Source: Loripinus fragilis
Lineage: Eukaryota > Mollusca > Bivalvia > Lucinida > Lucinidae
Assembly (NCBI GenBank): GCA_964019695.1
Contig: OZ026515.1
Coordinates: 77,550,678 to 77,614,677, forward strand
Length of the DNA stretch: 64,000 nucleotides
Reading direction: 5' to 3'
Below, in pieces: positions 10,965-21,711 of this stretch. A model generated the notes under the pieces. It had not been told where the DNA came from, made no database searches, and worked only from the letters and a program-made list of their open reading frames with translations. Both the position numbers and the translations under genes were made by a program. Within the stretch, counting starts at the first letter, position 1. The number at the start of each line of letters is the position of its first letter.

Positions 10965-11205
10965 TTGAATGCAACATTGGTTATGTTAACAGAAGATACT
11001 CTTGGAATAGGTTATGTTAACAAAATATATTCCTGTAATGGATTAACAAAATATATTTCCAGAAATGGGTTATATTAACAAAAGATATCCCAGAAATGGG
11101 TTATATTAACAAAAGATATCCCAGAAATGGGTTATATTAACAAGAGACACTCAGGAATAGATTGTATTAACAAAACATTTTCTAGGGTTAGGTTAACAAA
11201 AAAGA
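10965..11205. repeat. 31-bp minisatellite
   Basis: About six to seven units of agaaatgggttatattaaca plus aaagatatccc. The spacing between units at 11061 and 11092 is 31 bp. The central units are nearly identical and the edges diverge. Confidence 0.85.
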
Positions 11206-11412
11206 TACAGTAAAACCTGTGTAAAACGGCCACTCAAAAATAGACAAAACAAAGGTCTTAATGACAAATGGTAGCTTAATGAAGGTCAAAAGTATTGCAG
11301 AATGCTCCCCTTTGGACCATTCTGCAATACTTTTGACCTGCATTAAGTGATAATCTTAAAAACCAATTTCCTGTCTTTTTGAGAGAGGCCTTGTTACACA
11401 GGTCTTACTGTA
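11206..11412. mobile_element. Tc1/mariner-type MITE between two minisatellites
   Basis: The termini tacagtaaaacctgtgtaaa and its complement end exactly at the neighbouring arrays. Its centre has an added inverted copy of cagaatgctccccttt/ggaccattctgcaatac, making it more palindromic than the 6694 copy. Confidence 0.75.
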
Positions 11413-11442
11413 TTACAGAAATATTTTGTGCTAACAAAAGAT

Positions 11443-11720
11443 TCTAGGAATTATAGGTAGCAGACCAGCTATGAATAATTCTAGGAATTATAGGTTACAG
11501 ACCGGCTATAAATAATACTAGGAAGTATAGGTTGAAGACCAGCCATGAATAATTTTAGGAATTATAGGTTACAGACCAGCCATGAATAATTCTAGGAATT
11601 ATAGGTTACAGACCAGCTATGAATATTTCTAGGAATAATAGGCTAGAGACCGGTTATGAATAATTCTAGAAATTATAGGTTATGGACCAGCTATGAATAA
11701 TGTTTCATGACAAAACCTTG
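11443..11720. repeat. 37-bp minisatellite
   Basis: About seven and a half units of ttctaggaattataggttac plus agaccagctatgaataa. The spacing between 11481 and 11518 is 37 bp. It is unrelated in sequence to the 31-bp array on the other side of the MITE. Confidence 0.88.
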
Positions 11721-12100
11721 CCAAACCAACTGAATAAATCCCTATATTTTATAATATTCCTTTATTCTGTGGCAAATAATAAAATATATCCAATGACCTT
11801 GTGAGAAAACAAAGAAAGAAAATATACACGGTAGGCGGTCAGTTTCAGATGCAATGGGAGCACTATGAAAATAGTTTGCAATAAAATTATTGTTAGCATT
11901 TGATTCAGACCAAGAAATTCCTAGCTGTTATTTCTAATGTCTATAACTGGTGAACATTGAACAATTATTCATGAGTGGTGTTGTAACTTGGAACTTGAGC
12001 AGCATCATCTATTTAGTGATAAAGTTGGGTCAGTTTAGGAACTGTGACTAAGGTTTAATTGTGTTACCTTTTTAATATGTCGATGATTGTGTTTATACGA

Positions 12101-12440
12101 TACAGTAAAACCTCGGAAATTCGAAATTCGATTTTTCAAAATACTCGCTGATTCGAATTAAATTTTGGACACAATGGACTCAGAGGATAGGGCCTATTTA
12201 TGAACCATTTAATAATGTATCTTTAAAAACATATCTAATGTTTTGTGTGGGTTAAAGTAACGTCTCCTTGAGACGTTTCTTTTACACTCACAAAACATAT
12301 GTTTGATAGTGATAAAACTGATAATAATCATTTTTGGGGGTTATATATTTCCAAGTTTACCTCCCTATAACTCGAACTACTGATAATAGGAAATAAACAC
12401 TCTAGTCCCTAAGACTTTGAATTTACAAGATTTTACTGTA
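12101..12440. mobile_element. TA-target MITE carrying a nested hairpin
   Basis: The ends are tacagtaaaacctcg and the complement of gattttactgta. Inside, 12228-12305 is a hairpin (gttttgtgtgggtt, cgtctccttgagacg, acaaaac) of the 8300-8372 type, so this is a nested insertion. Confidence 0.65.
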
Positions 12441-13283
12441 CATGTATTTATGTTATTTCTTAAGTACCAACAAATATTTTAAGCTGAAGACATTTTAAAA
12501 AAAAAGTTTAAGAGCAAGTAAGGTTGATAAATCAAGTGAACCATCTGCTTACAGGAACCATTTTCCCGTCTTTCATAGCATGTTGTCTGCTTTCTCATCT
12601 GAGGATGTACTTCCGTAGAATATATAATAAACAATATGGGATTACATCAGATTGCTCACCTTAGGAGCAGTCTGACCAGGGTTCATAGTGTTTGCATCAG
12701 CCATAAAAGCTGTCTGGAGTGCATTTGAATGTATGCAGCAGTCATGATAAGTAGACCTATGACACTTTCAGAGCAAATATATATTGGTCAGATACTAAGG
12801 ACTCAATATTTCAATACTGGAATGATTTTTTCTGATCATTTTACCAGGCAGTGCTAAATTTTCAATTTAGCTTTTTTTTTTAAATAAAATCTCTTGGCCA
12901 AGTTTTTTAAGCTATTTCTTAGGGTTCAGTGACAAACTTTTCTTTGGCAATCACAGAAGTAAAGACTATTCCAATGTGGAAAAGTTAAGAGAGAAAAAAC
13001 AGTAAACTCTGGGCATCAATAATATGTCTGTTTCTACAATAGTGGGCACTTTAAATGACCATCTGGTAACTTACAAGCTGTGGGCAGGGGTAAAGTACTT
13101 GTCTGTTTCAATAGACAGCACCACAATGATTCTTGTGGAAGAGAATCAAAAAGAACAGATCCCTATGTGGCTCCAAAGATGGCCATGCAAGGTCATTGAG
13201 CATGTCACCAACGCTACTTCTGTTTCCCGATCTCCTGAAGGCCCAGCAGCCTTCGGACTGTCATCCACTGAACTTTCTATATT

Positions 13284-13530
13284 TAAGCCGTAACGTGTGA
13301 TTTCCAACAATGTGGCATTTTGACAAGCATAGACTCAGACAAGCCTGTACAGCCCCCCCCCCCCTTTTAAACATAGAAACTCCAAATGATGTTCAGTCAA
13401 TAGCTTAACAATTATAGAATACTCAGGCGACTATCAAAGGCTCTGATCAGACTGCGCGTATGCGCAGGCTGATCTGAGGCTTTACTGGTCTCACATACCA
13501 CATTGTTGGAAATCTCATGTTACGGCTCAT
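13284..13530. mobile_element. MITE with ttccaacaatgtgg ends
   Basis: The left end taagccgtaacgtgtgattt followed by ccaacaatgtgg is mirrored at 13496-13530. The interior contains ctgatcagactgcgc...gcgcaggctgatc. A second copy is at 62511-62711. The C-run at 13352-13365 is probably slippage. Confidence 0.7.
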
Positions 13531-14188
13531 TTGATAAATCAATTTGGTTAAAAAGAAAGGTGGCATTGTTTTGTTATCTGCAGTAGTCATTGTTGGTGCT
13601 TTAAAAGTAAATGATGTCATACAGGTAGCCAACTTCTGGTACCCTGTCTACTGTGGGAACCTAAATATAAGTTGGGTACTAGACTACACCAAAGCATCTC
13701 AGAGTCGGTATATTACAAACAGTATTCATGGTCAAATTGTTCCAAAGCCACATTTAATAGAAGTATCAAATCTAAGAAAAGTACCCAAAACAGTGATAGT
13801 CATAATAATATATTTATATCAATTTTTTTTGTTTACTAGCATTTACATAACACTCATAGGGTTAGCAGAGCATGGTCTGTCATCTCCCCTGCGAAATGGT
13901 CTAGAACCATTCTAGAAGAGTTCTAGAATTTTCTAGAACTATGTTCTAGAACTGTTCTAGATATGCTCTTGAACGTTTATGGGACAGATGTAGAACGTTA
14001 AATGGGACATATTTTTGTTCTACAAATGTTCTAGCCAAGGTCAAAAGATTTGTTCTAGAAAAGTTCCAGAAAATTCTAAAAGTTTTTCCTAGAACAGTTT
14101 TAGAACAAATCAAGTTTGTTCTAGAACAGTTCCAGAACAAATCTTTAGAACTTTTATGGAACAATTGTAGAACACCCCTAATAAAATG

Positions 14189-14762
14189 TCCCATTTAACG
14201 TTCTATAAATGTCTCGGAATAGTTCTAGAACATCTGTAGAATGGTTCCAGAACTATTCCAGAAATGATCTAGTGGTTTGTTCTAGAACTGTTCTAGAATT
14301 AGCCTTGGTTTGTTCTAGAACTGATCTAGAACAAACCTTTAGAATATTTCTGGAACAACTGTAGAACAACCCTAAAAATGTCCCATTTAACGTTCTATAA
14401 ATGTCTTGGAATAGTTCTAGAACATCTGTAGAATGGTTCCAGAACTATTCCAGAAATGTTCTAATGGTTTGTTTTAGAACTATTATAGAATTAACAATGG
14501 TTTGTTCTAAAACTGATCTAGAACAAACCTTTAGAATTTTTCTGGAACAATTGTAGAACACCCCTAAAAATGTCTCATTTAACGTTCTATAAATGTCTGA
14601 ATCATTCTAGAACATTTTTAGAATGGTTCCAGAACAATTCCAGAAATGTTCTAATGGTTTGTTCTAGAACTGTTCTAGAATAAACCTTGGCTTCTTCTAG
14701 AACTGATCCAGAACAAACCTTTAGAAATTTTCTGGAAAAACTGTAGAACAACTCTTCAAAAA
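14189..14762. repeat. 192-bp tandem repeat, three units
   Basis: Units starting at cccatttaacgttctataaa occur at 14189 and 14382, with a variant (ctcatttaacg) at 14574. Each carries the same order of ttctagaac, ggttccagaa, gttctagaactg and accctaaaaatgt. An inverted partial unit (cgttaaatgggacat) precedes at 13995. Confidence 0.8.
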
Positions 14763-15074
14763 TCATGTCATAAAAAACATTATATTAATGCCCCTGAATT
14801 TATTTAGAGCATTTTAGAATAGTTTAAGAACAATTTCAGGAATTTTCTAGTGGTTTGTTCTGCAAATGTTCTAATACAACTGAACTTTTTTAAAACAGTT
14901 GTTGAACACCTCCCCAAAATGTCCCATATAGGGTTTGGAAATAAGATTCCATCGAACGCTACCTTTATATATCTGGAAAACTGTCAACATTGGTTTAAAA
15001 CCCCAATAAGTAATCACAAAATAAATAAATAAACATCAACTGGGGGAGAATTATTATAGGGGCCCTAAGTTGGC

Positions 15075-15915
15075 CTAAATGTTGTTAGTTATTACCACCC
15101 TGTTACCCCACCCATTACAAAACATTGTCATGCATTTGACCTTGGAAAAACAGCAACTACAGCAACAATTAACATTAAAACTTAAGAAATTGTGTCTCAA
15201 GCCTACTCACTGTCCCAGACTATAATACTGTCTTTGCCATCTAGAATTTACTGCCACAAGTGCTTTTTGGGCTCAGCCTTCATAATCCCTCCAATTATGG
15301 CAGCCATGTTTTTCCCAACATCAATCTGGTTAAATTAATGATAATGACATGCTTGTTCTAGAACTGTTCTAAAAATGTTCTAGAACATTTTTTAACTTTT
15401 GTAGAACTTGCTGGTTCAGTAAATTTCAGTAAAATATTTCTCCCGAATTATCAGTGAATTGAAAAATAAATAACATTCATTGCAAAACTGTAACACTGTA
15501 GTTTTCAGAAAACTTATTGGATGTTAACTGCTCAACCTCTGTTTATAGTAATTAACCCATGATCATCTTCTCATGTGGTAACATGCCACCCTGTATTACC
15601 CCACCCATTTCAAAACATTGTCTTACATTTGCTAAAAAAACTAACAAACAACAACCCCACCATTAATCAACATTTAAAACCTTAGAGAAACTGTTTCTCA
15701 GGTCTACTCACTGTCTCAGGCAATACTACTATCATGTTTGCCATCTAGAAATTCCAAAATAAATGTTTTTGAAGAGCCTCCACATTTTCCCTCCAATTCT
15801 GGCAGCCATGTTTTTCCCATCATCCATCTGGTTATGACATGTTTCCTCTTTAAATGTTCTAAAAATGTTCTAGAATTTTTTAGAACAGTTCTAGAACTTG
15901 CTGGTTCTATAAAAG
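15075..15915. repeat. Direct duplication, ~490-bp offset
   Basis: 15075-15425 and 15565-15915 align: accctgttaccccacccatt, ctcactgtc, tttgccatctagaa, ggcagccatgtttttccca, catctggtt and the closing gttctaaaaatgttctagaa. Divergence is moderate, so this is an older duplication within the TTCTAGAA element. Confidence 0.75.
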
Positions 15916-15989
15916 TACTAAATGAGTTCAATTACTTAATCGATTTTTCTTTTGCTTGTTTTGCCCTTTTTTCTTTCTTTCTCTATATA

Positions 15990-16318
15990 CTGCCAGACCC
16001 TCGCTTGTGAGTATTATCGGCAAGTGTACTTTGTGCACTCCAGGTTGCAGGATGAAAGCCTACAAGTAATTAACCATATCTAAATTACCGTAGGGTTCTT
16101 TAACCTGTACAAGGGGTGACCTTCCCTTCAAAGGGGACATCCAGTTAACGTCCCGATCCAAAGGACAATGCACTTATCTAGTGTCATCCCTGCAAATGAC
16201 ACCAGAGAAAGCGTGTTCGGACACAGAAAGTTTCCTCACCACAAGCAGGGATTGAACCTGGGACCTCTAGCACCAGAGGCAAGTGCCCAATCACTGAGCT
16301 ACCTGATGCTTTCTGCTC
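15990..16318 (-). mobile_element. tRNA-derived SINE, third family
   Basis: The minus strand starts gcatcaggtagctcagtgat (A-box word tagctcagtg), and further on has the B-box word ggttcaatccc. A body follows with ggatgtcccctttgaaggg and ggttaaagaacccta. It is inserted in the TTCTAGAA element, so it is younger. Confidence 0.75.
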
Positions 16319-16739
16319 TTGAGAAGTTCCAAAAATGTTCTAGAATTTATTAGTATATTTGTAGAATTAACTAGTTCTAAAAAGTAAGACAAATGTTCTA
16401 GAACTTAATTTGAATAATTTTTTAGAAGTTTCTGTCAACTTATTTTGTTCTTGAAAAGTTCTAAAAATAATCTAGAATATTATTAGAACATTTGTAGAAC
16501 TAACTGGTTCTTGATTTGTTCTAAAAATGTTCTAGAAAATTTCAAGAACGCTTATAGAATGGAAATCAGTTCTAGAATGTGTTTGATTTGTTCTATAACA
16601 ATGTTCTAGAACCGTTGTAGAACAAGAGTTCTAGAACGAACATATTTACCTGTTTAGAACAGTTCTAGAACAGTTCTAAATGTTCTAGAACAGTTCTAGA
16701 ACACCTCCAATTTGTAGAACAAAATTTCGCAGGGGCTTT

Positions 16740-17930
16740 TGTTTGTAGCTAATTCCTAATATGTTAATTTTTACTTCAAATTTCTTATCTGAATTAATCA
16801 ATAGTCAATTTTCAAAATCATATTAACAAAATGATCACTCAAAGGTGAGCAGCTACCAAAGTGGTTAAACCAGCTTGATTGTTAAAAAAATGACTTTTTG
16901 GTTACAGAAAGTGTTAGAAATGTTTTCTCAAATGTTCAGACTTAAAAATATTTTGATAGGTTTGGACCTTCTATGAAACTAACATAGAAAAATATAAAAA
17001 AAAGAAGCTTTTCTTGAACTTATAACCAATTTTACAGAAGTGCTCACCAAGCTAGCTAACATAAATTTGATCATATAAAATATTGACTCGAAGGTACTTA
17101 GCACACACACACCAATGCACGCACACACATGCACACACACACACACTGTTATAGCTCTGAAGTCATTCTAATTCTAATCTAAATCTGTGAGCTAAACTTC
17201 ATTAGATAGTAAAGGGCTTGTCACGTAGTCATTTCTAGCAATTATCTCAATTTGGTTTTAGCTGATAAATAGAGCTAATTTCTCTCGGTAATATAAGATA
17301 TACTAGAAACCATTATTGACAACATGCTGGCATCTAAAATTAGGTTAGTTAGAAATGAGATTGGGCTGACTGCTAGGTGTTGATGAATTGAATTACGAGG
17401 ACGCTATTATTTTCCTGGAATCTCAGTTTGTTAATGTAATAAAATATTGTTACACAGTTATTCGGGCATTACCAACAAATAAAACTACATTCCAGACGAT
17501 GCAGATTTAATTAGAAGCTTTAAACTAAAACCACAAAAAGGCTGAAAAAACAGTTGCTTTTATGATCAACTCTCTAGATAGAGTAAAGTCGGAGGGTATT
17601 TGCTGCATTATTCTGAGCTTCCTTGCATCTATTTCTTATGCATGTAAAATATTTATACTTCAGTATTTATTGTAATTTATTTTCAGATAACATGATATAA
17701 TTTTGTTAATGAATATACAAGAATGAATAAAATGTGTAAGAGGACATCAGGTTTGTTGCAATGAAAACTTATCAGAGATACAAAGTTAATGATATTTATA
17801 CTTCCAGATGCCTGAACCAAATTTGTTCTCCAATGACCGACCAATGACCAAAATATTCAATCATCAACATTTTACAAAGACGGGCCTTATCGCCAGAAAA
17901 CTTGACTTCATTGCATGCGAACAATAAAGG
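16740..17930. other. Intron sequence, no gene
   Basis: AT-rich non-coding sequence; nothing beyond a short CA microsatellite at 17102-17148. Confidence 0.55.
17102..17148. repeat. CA microsatellite, imperfect
   Basis: Interrupted (CA)n, with gcacgcacacacatg in the middle. Confidence 0.9.
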
Positions 17931-17935
17931 CACAA

Positions 17936-18023
17936 TCTTTTCGAGAAAGTAAAGTAGCTAAACTAGCAACATCATGATGTCGCTAGTTTAGCTACTTTAC
18001 TTTCTAGACAAGAATGTGCCTTT
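17936..18023. mobile_element. Near-perfect hairpin, 88 bp
   Basis: Arms aaaggcaca...gaaagtaaagtagctaaact (left) and the complement at right meet at agcaacatcatgatgtcgct. It is a fold-back structure of MITE type, single copy in the window. Confidence 0.65.
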
Positions 18024-18055
18024 TTATGTACACGTTAATTTTCAGTAATCTAGCT

Positions 18056-18145
18056 TGTCTATATAGCAGAGCAGACTGGTTTGAGTCTTACTAGATTGGA
18101 AACTCCAAAGACAGGTTTTCTCATGATGAGGCCCATATCATGGTT
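18056..18145. repeat. Fragment of a dispersed repeat
   Basis: gagcagactggtttgagtct and gacaggttttctcat resemble 20820-20885 (gaggagactggtttaagtct, agatagattttcttg). It is part of a repeat also containing gcgcagaccagcctgcgca words. Confidence 0.45.
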
Positions 18146-18740
18146 GACTGAAGTCATTTTGGGTGTCGTGTAAACTTTAACCCTCGGCCACAACAAACGT
18201 TTAGCACCAGAGGTTACGTACGATATGGGCCCCGCGTAGTGTGAAAAGCCTCTGAAGTATTCAGTGTGTGCTAATGGAGCATTGCACTTATAAGGTCAAA
18301 TACAGCAAGATTAAGATCATTCATATACTATAGCAGAAATAAGAGTATGGTTGTAAAGATAGATTATTGCATAAAAACCTGTGTCACATGCTATTAACAG
18401 TCATGTTTTATATGGCACAAACCCATGTATTAGTAAGGCAATTAATTCGAGTAACATGCATTGAAGTGAACATAATTTCACGATGGTGGGAGGATGTTAG
18501 TCTTTGTCCTGGAACTGGCATTTTTAAAACCAATGCATCTCACATGCTTTCATGCACCATTGAAACCTTTTTCAAACATTTTCTCCAAAGTTTTCAAGTG
18601 ACAAAATGGTTTTATTATGCAATAATAGAGATCAAACACATTTTTCTGATACATTAAAATATTCTGGGCTCCTCAGGAATTGATAAAACCTTTGCATCTC
18701 AGACTAAGGTTTCAACACCAACCTCGGCACCCAGCAGATG

Positions 18741-18956
18741 TTAACCCTTATAGCGCTAATCACGACTGCAGCAGACGACAAATTTTGCGACATCTTTCCT
18801 AATTTTCAAAAAAAAATAAGGTATGAGATATCATGAGAATTGTCTGCCAGCAGACAATTCTCATGAAATATCATGCCTTATTTGTTATTTTTGAAAATGC
18901 TGCAAAATTTGAAAAAGTCGTCTGCTGCAAATTATAGGTGGCGCTTTAAGGGTTAA
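18741..18956. mobile_element. TTAA hairpin MITE, family A, full copy
   Basis: TTAACCCTTATAGCGCTAAT at left mirrors GGCGCTTTAAGGGTTAA at right. Inside, gcagcagacgacaaatttt pairs with aaagtcgtctgctgc around tctgccagcagaca. TTAA plus CCCT ends point to piggyBac mobilisation. The element ends 153 bp before the complexin terminal exon. Confidence 0.8.
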
Positions 18957-19109
18957 TGCATAGAAAATTGTGTTTGAAGGGAATATTATGAATGTTTTGT
19001 TTGAGGTTGGAATGTGCCTTCCCTTGTCTCTAGATTTCCTCTTGTTTAGACTGATGCATGTTTAACCTCTTCTTTACTAGCGCCCCTGTAAGTGTATGTC
19101 TTATTTCAG

Positions 19110-19213
19110 AGCTACCAGGAAACTTAGGTGAACTCACCGCCAAAGTTACAGAGCTTCCGCAAAAGCTGGCCCAAGGCGTTGGTGGGGTCACGGAGAAGTG
19201 CTCTCTTCAGTGA
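19110..19213 (+). CDS. cpx: Complexin, C-terminal exon ending in a CAAX box
   Basis: This is the terminal coding exon of the complexin that includes 5837-5978. The acceptor is tgtcttatttcag at 19097-19109. Its first two bases complete the Lys codon left open at 5978, and 33 further residues follow before TGA at 19211-19213. The residues (LPGNLGELTAKVTELPQKLA...) are predicted to form an amphipathic C-terminal segment. They end in CSLQ, a CAAX prenylation motif whose final Gln favours farnesylation. Fly complexin and vertebrate complexin 3/4 also end in CAAX boxes, which tether the protein to membranes, so a membrane-anchored isoform is inferred. The frame continues without a stop across a 13,131-bp intron, which is strong evidence that both exons belong to one transcript. 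The 3' UTR follows; its end cannot be fixed. An ATTAAA hexamer lies at 19819-19824. Confidence 0.88.
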
Positions 19214-20184
19214 TACCCCTAAATACTCCAATAGCGCTGTAAGTCAGCATGTCAAGTAATCTTATATAGATCTATGTTTTGTAGTTTTTTTGCTGAGATC
19301 TTTATTTTGTGGTTGCGACACTGAGCCTAAGCTGACATCTGAATGTAGTTATCACACTCTAAACTCTGTAAATTCATTCTCTGCTTTTGCTTTGTGTGAG
19401 AAAAAATCCGGCAACATGATACTGATTTTTTTCCAGAAAATAATCAGATCTAATCTGTTACTAAGAGCAGGAAAAGGTAACTTTATCTATTTTTTTTTTT
19501 ATTTATCATCAGGAAAATGAAATTGGAAATATTTTGGAAAGTTATTGGTGGCAAACTGTAGCATCTTTTCTAAGGTTATTTTGAATCTCTGATGCAATGA
19601 AATGCTTGTTTTAAACATGAATCCTGAGAGCTTTACAGGGGCGATACTTTATTCTACCTTAGCTAGTATTCTTCTTACCTTGGCATCATAACTCCAGTTG
19701 GGGGAGAGGATAACTTGTAGACAATCCTATTTACCCTTCATATTGGACACCTGAACTACTGTAAATACAGAAGTTTTTGTGAGGGTTTTATCATTTTTAT
19801 GAAACTTTGCAGAATCGAATTAAACTTCCTGATAAAAAAACCCTCGCAAAATGGCAAAATCACTCTATCATTCATTGATATAGGTAAATGATGCCCTAGT
19901 CACAGATTTTTTAATGTGACAAATATGCCTTTAAACGCTATAAGTGAAAATAAAAATGTAGGTAAATCATGCCCTAGTAGGTGGCAAATATGCCTTTTAA
20001 CCCTATTCACGAAAATTTCTGAATTTACAGTACTTATCAATATTTATCCTAGAAAGCAAAGTGGTCTTATTGACTACTTGTTGCCAGCAGCATTGGCCTG
20101 ACCAGACTGTTCTTGAGTAGGCCTATCTGTCTGTGTATATAGGGTAAATATGATAACATTTTGATGATTACTTATCACTCAACC

Positions 20185-20270
20185 AAAACACACGGTATGG
20201 GTAGTCAAAAGAATTGACTCGGCAAGGCTGTTCTTCTGAGCCTCCACAACCTATGGGTCAGCTCATGAGA
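20185..20270. mobile_element. Degraded hairpin of the 8300 type
   Basis: acggtatgggtagtcaaaag and ctgttcttctgagcctc form an imperfect hairpin with the same layout as 8300-8372. Confidence 0.4.
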
Positions 20271-20306
20271 TGTTTGTACTTATCTCTTATGCATAATGTC
20301 ATGATT

Positions 20307-20538
20307 TTAACCTTTTACTCCATAGGCTATTTTTAGATCATGACATCATTTTCTACTTTTAGACAACATTGAATTAATTCAAGAAAAATTTAAGTTAAGT
20401 TTTGAATACTTTTGAAAATATTATAGAAAATGGAGCATTTGCTCTTTTTGAGCAAATGCTCCATTTTCCATAATATTTTCAAAAACATGTGGATATTTCA
20501 AAACCGTCAAAAGGTTTTATTACGGAGTAAAGGGTTAA
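20307..20538. mobile_element. TTAA hairpin MITE, family D
   Basis: TTAACCTTTTACTCC is mirrored by GGAGTAAAGGGTTAA. The centre is a long hairpin (atggagcatttgctc/gagcaaatgctccat with a short T-rich loop). It lies about 1.1 kb after the complexin stop, possibly in its 3' UTR. Confidence 0.75.
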
Positions 20539-20639
20539 CATGCATGTGTAACTATCTAGTGGGGCTAGATGTAACCCTTCTTGGTATGAATGATGCATGT
20601 TAATCCAAGGTTCTGGCATGACTGCACATTTGCACACTG

Positions 20640-20890
20640 ACTCATCTGAACCTTGGCTGGTCACATATGGGCATAGTCGGTGTTTGCGAACAACAAATGC
20701 GCAGACCAGCCTGCGCATCTGCGCAGACTGATCAGTGCCTTTGTTATTTGCGTTTCGGAAAGTATGATATCTAAACTTGCTACAGGTGAAATTTCAATTT
20801 TCCAGCTAGTCTCTATAGCTGAGGAGACTGGTTTAAGTCTCGCTTTGTCGGAAACCAGGAAGATAGATTTTCTTGCCTGGAGCCCCCTAT
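20640..20890. repeat. Dispersed repeat with gcgcagac/gtctgcgc words
   Basis: aatgcgcagaccagcctgcg followed by catctgcgcagactgatcag. Related words occur at 12640-12690, 13440-13475, 37745-37790, 60310-60370 and 62555-62600. The translated peptide (CADQPAHLRRLISAFVI) is a frame of the repeat and not a gene. Confidence 0.5.
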
Positions 20891-21305
20891 GATAAGTGTG
20901 AACATCTCAAGAGCTGGCCATTATGTTTTTGTTGAGAAATATGGAAGATCATTTAGAAATCCACCTCATCTGGGATGTTGAAGCATGCTTTGTCCTCTCT
21001 TTTTACCAAAATGTTTAGCAACCCTAACCTTGTATCCCAAACACTCCCTGACTGTTTATTGGAAATTTCCTTAGTTGCAGTATGGCCTATTCACCATATT
21101 GTAGCCTTTGTGTTTTTTTAATCCTGTTATCCTTGACAGATTAATGCTATTGATTTGCAGAAATGATATTGATCTTCCACTTGCAGTGTAACAGTTAAGT
21201 ATTTGGAGATGTATGAGGTATGATCAAAAAGTTATTGGCCCAATTATAGCTCTAGATAAGAATTGTTTTGCTACCAGAAAACACATATTGTGGCAATGAT
21301 TGAAA

Positions 21306-21455
21306 GCATCTAAATGAGTACCCTCAACACTATGATTTTGTACCCTCAACACTATGATTTCTTGTACCCGCAGCACTATGACTTCTTGTACCCGCAATGC
21401 TATGATTTCTTGTACTGGCAACACTATAATTTCTTGTACCCTCAACACTATGATT
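21306..21455. repeat. 24-bp tandem repeat, about six units
   Basis: The unit is cactatgatttcttgtacc plus cgcaa. Because 24 is a multiple of three it stays open on the minus strand as an 8-residue periodic peptide, but there is no gene context. Confidence 0.85.
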
Positions 21456-21711
21456 TTTTGGACAAAGAGAACAAAACAAACAATCTGCAATAGTCATCTT
21501 TACTAGGGCTATGCTTTGCATGTCCTCAAAGTTTAGAGTAGACTTGAATTTCTTGCCAATTTTTAAAACTTTTGTTATTGAGCAATGATACAGAATTTTC
21601 CATGTTGATCTGTATTATAAATAAGACGACAAAATCCTTTTTAGCCCTTTTTGCTGCTAAAATTTATTTATGTCAAATAAGATAATTTCAAGATATTATA
21701 TGGGATTTGGG

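Larger units (their letters stand above)
13886..16735. mobile_element. TIR-bounded element rich in the TTCTAGAA palindrome
   Basis: A perfect 12-bp inverted repeat, CCCCTGCGAAAT at 13886-13897 and its complement at 16724-16735, bounds 2.85 kb. By eye there are about 28 exact TTCTAGAA octamers, most as the 10-bp palindrome GTTCTAGAAC, plus many one-base variants. They concentrate near both ends (13.9-14.9 kb and 16.3-16.7 kb). The middle holds two copies of a 350-bp block and a SINE. There is no coding frame of consequence. It reads as a non-autonomous DNA transposon with subterminal palindromic arrays. The flanks show no clear target duplication. Confidence 0.65.
5979..19109 (+). other. Complexin 13.1-kb intron
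   Basis: The intron is bounded by gtaaat and a pyrimidine-rich cag. It is filled with transposon relics: at least eight hairpin or TIR MITEs, a nested hAT-like insertion, two short minisatellites, the TTCTAGAA-rich element and a SINE. No internal exon with convincing coding content was seen. An open block at 13024-13293 has flanking sequence that looks repetitive and no clear splice sites. Confidence 0.8.

Noticed and set aside
20680..20892. 70-residue protein starting MFANNKCADQPAHL
   Set aside because: I take it as a translated frame of a dispersed repeat whose words recur at several sites in the window.
21224..21521. Protein with 8-residue repeats on the minus strand
   Set aside because: The open frames come from a 24-bp tandem repeat whose length is a multiple of three. 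There is no start context or splice support.
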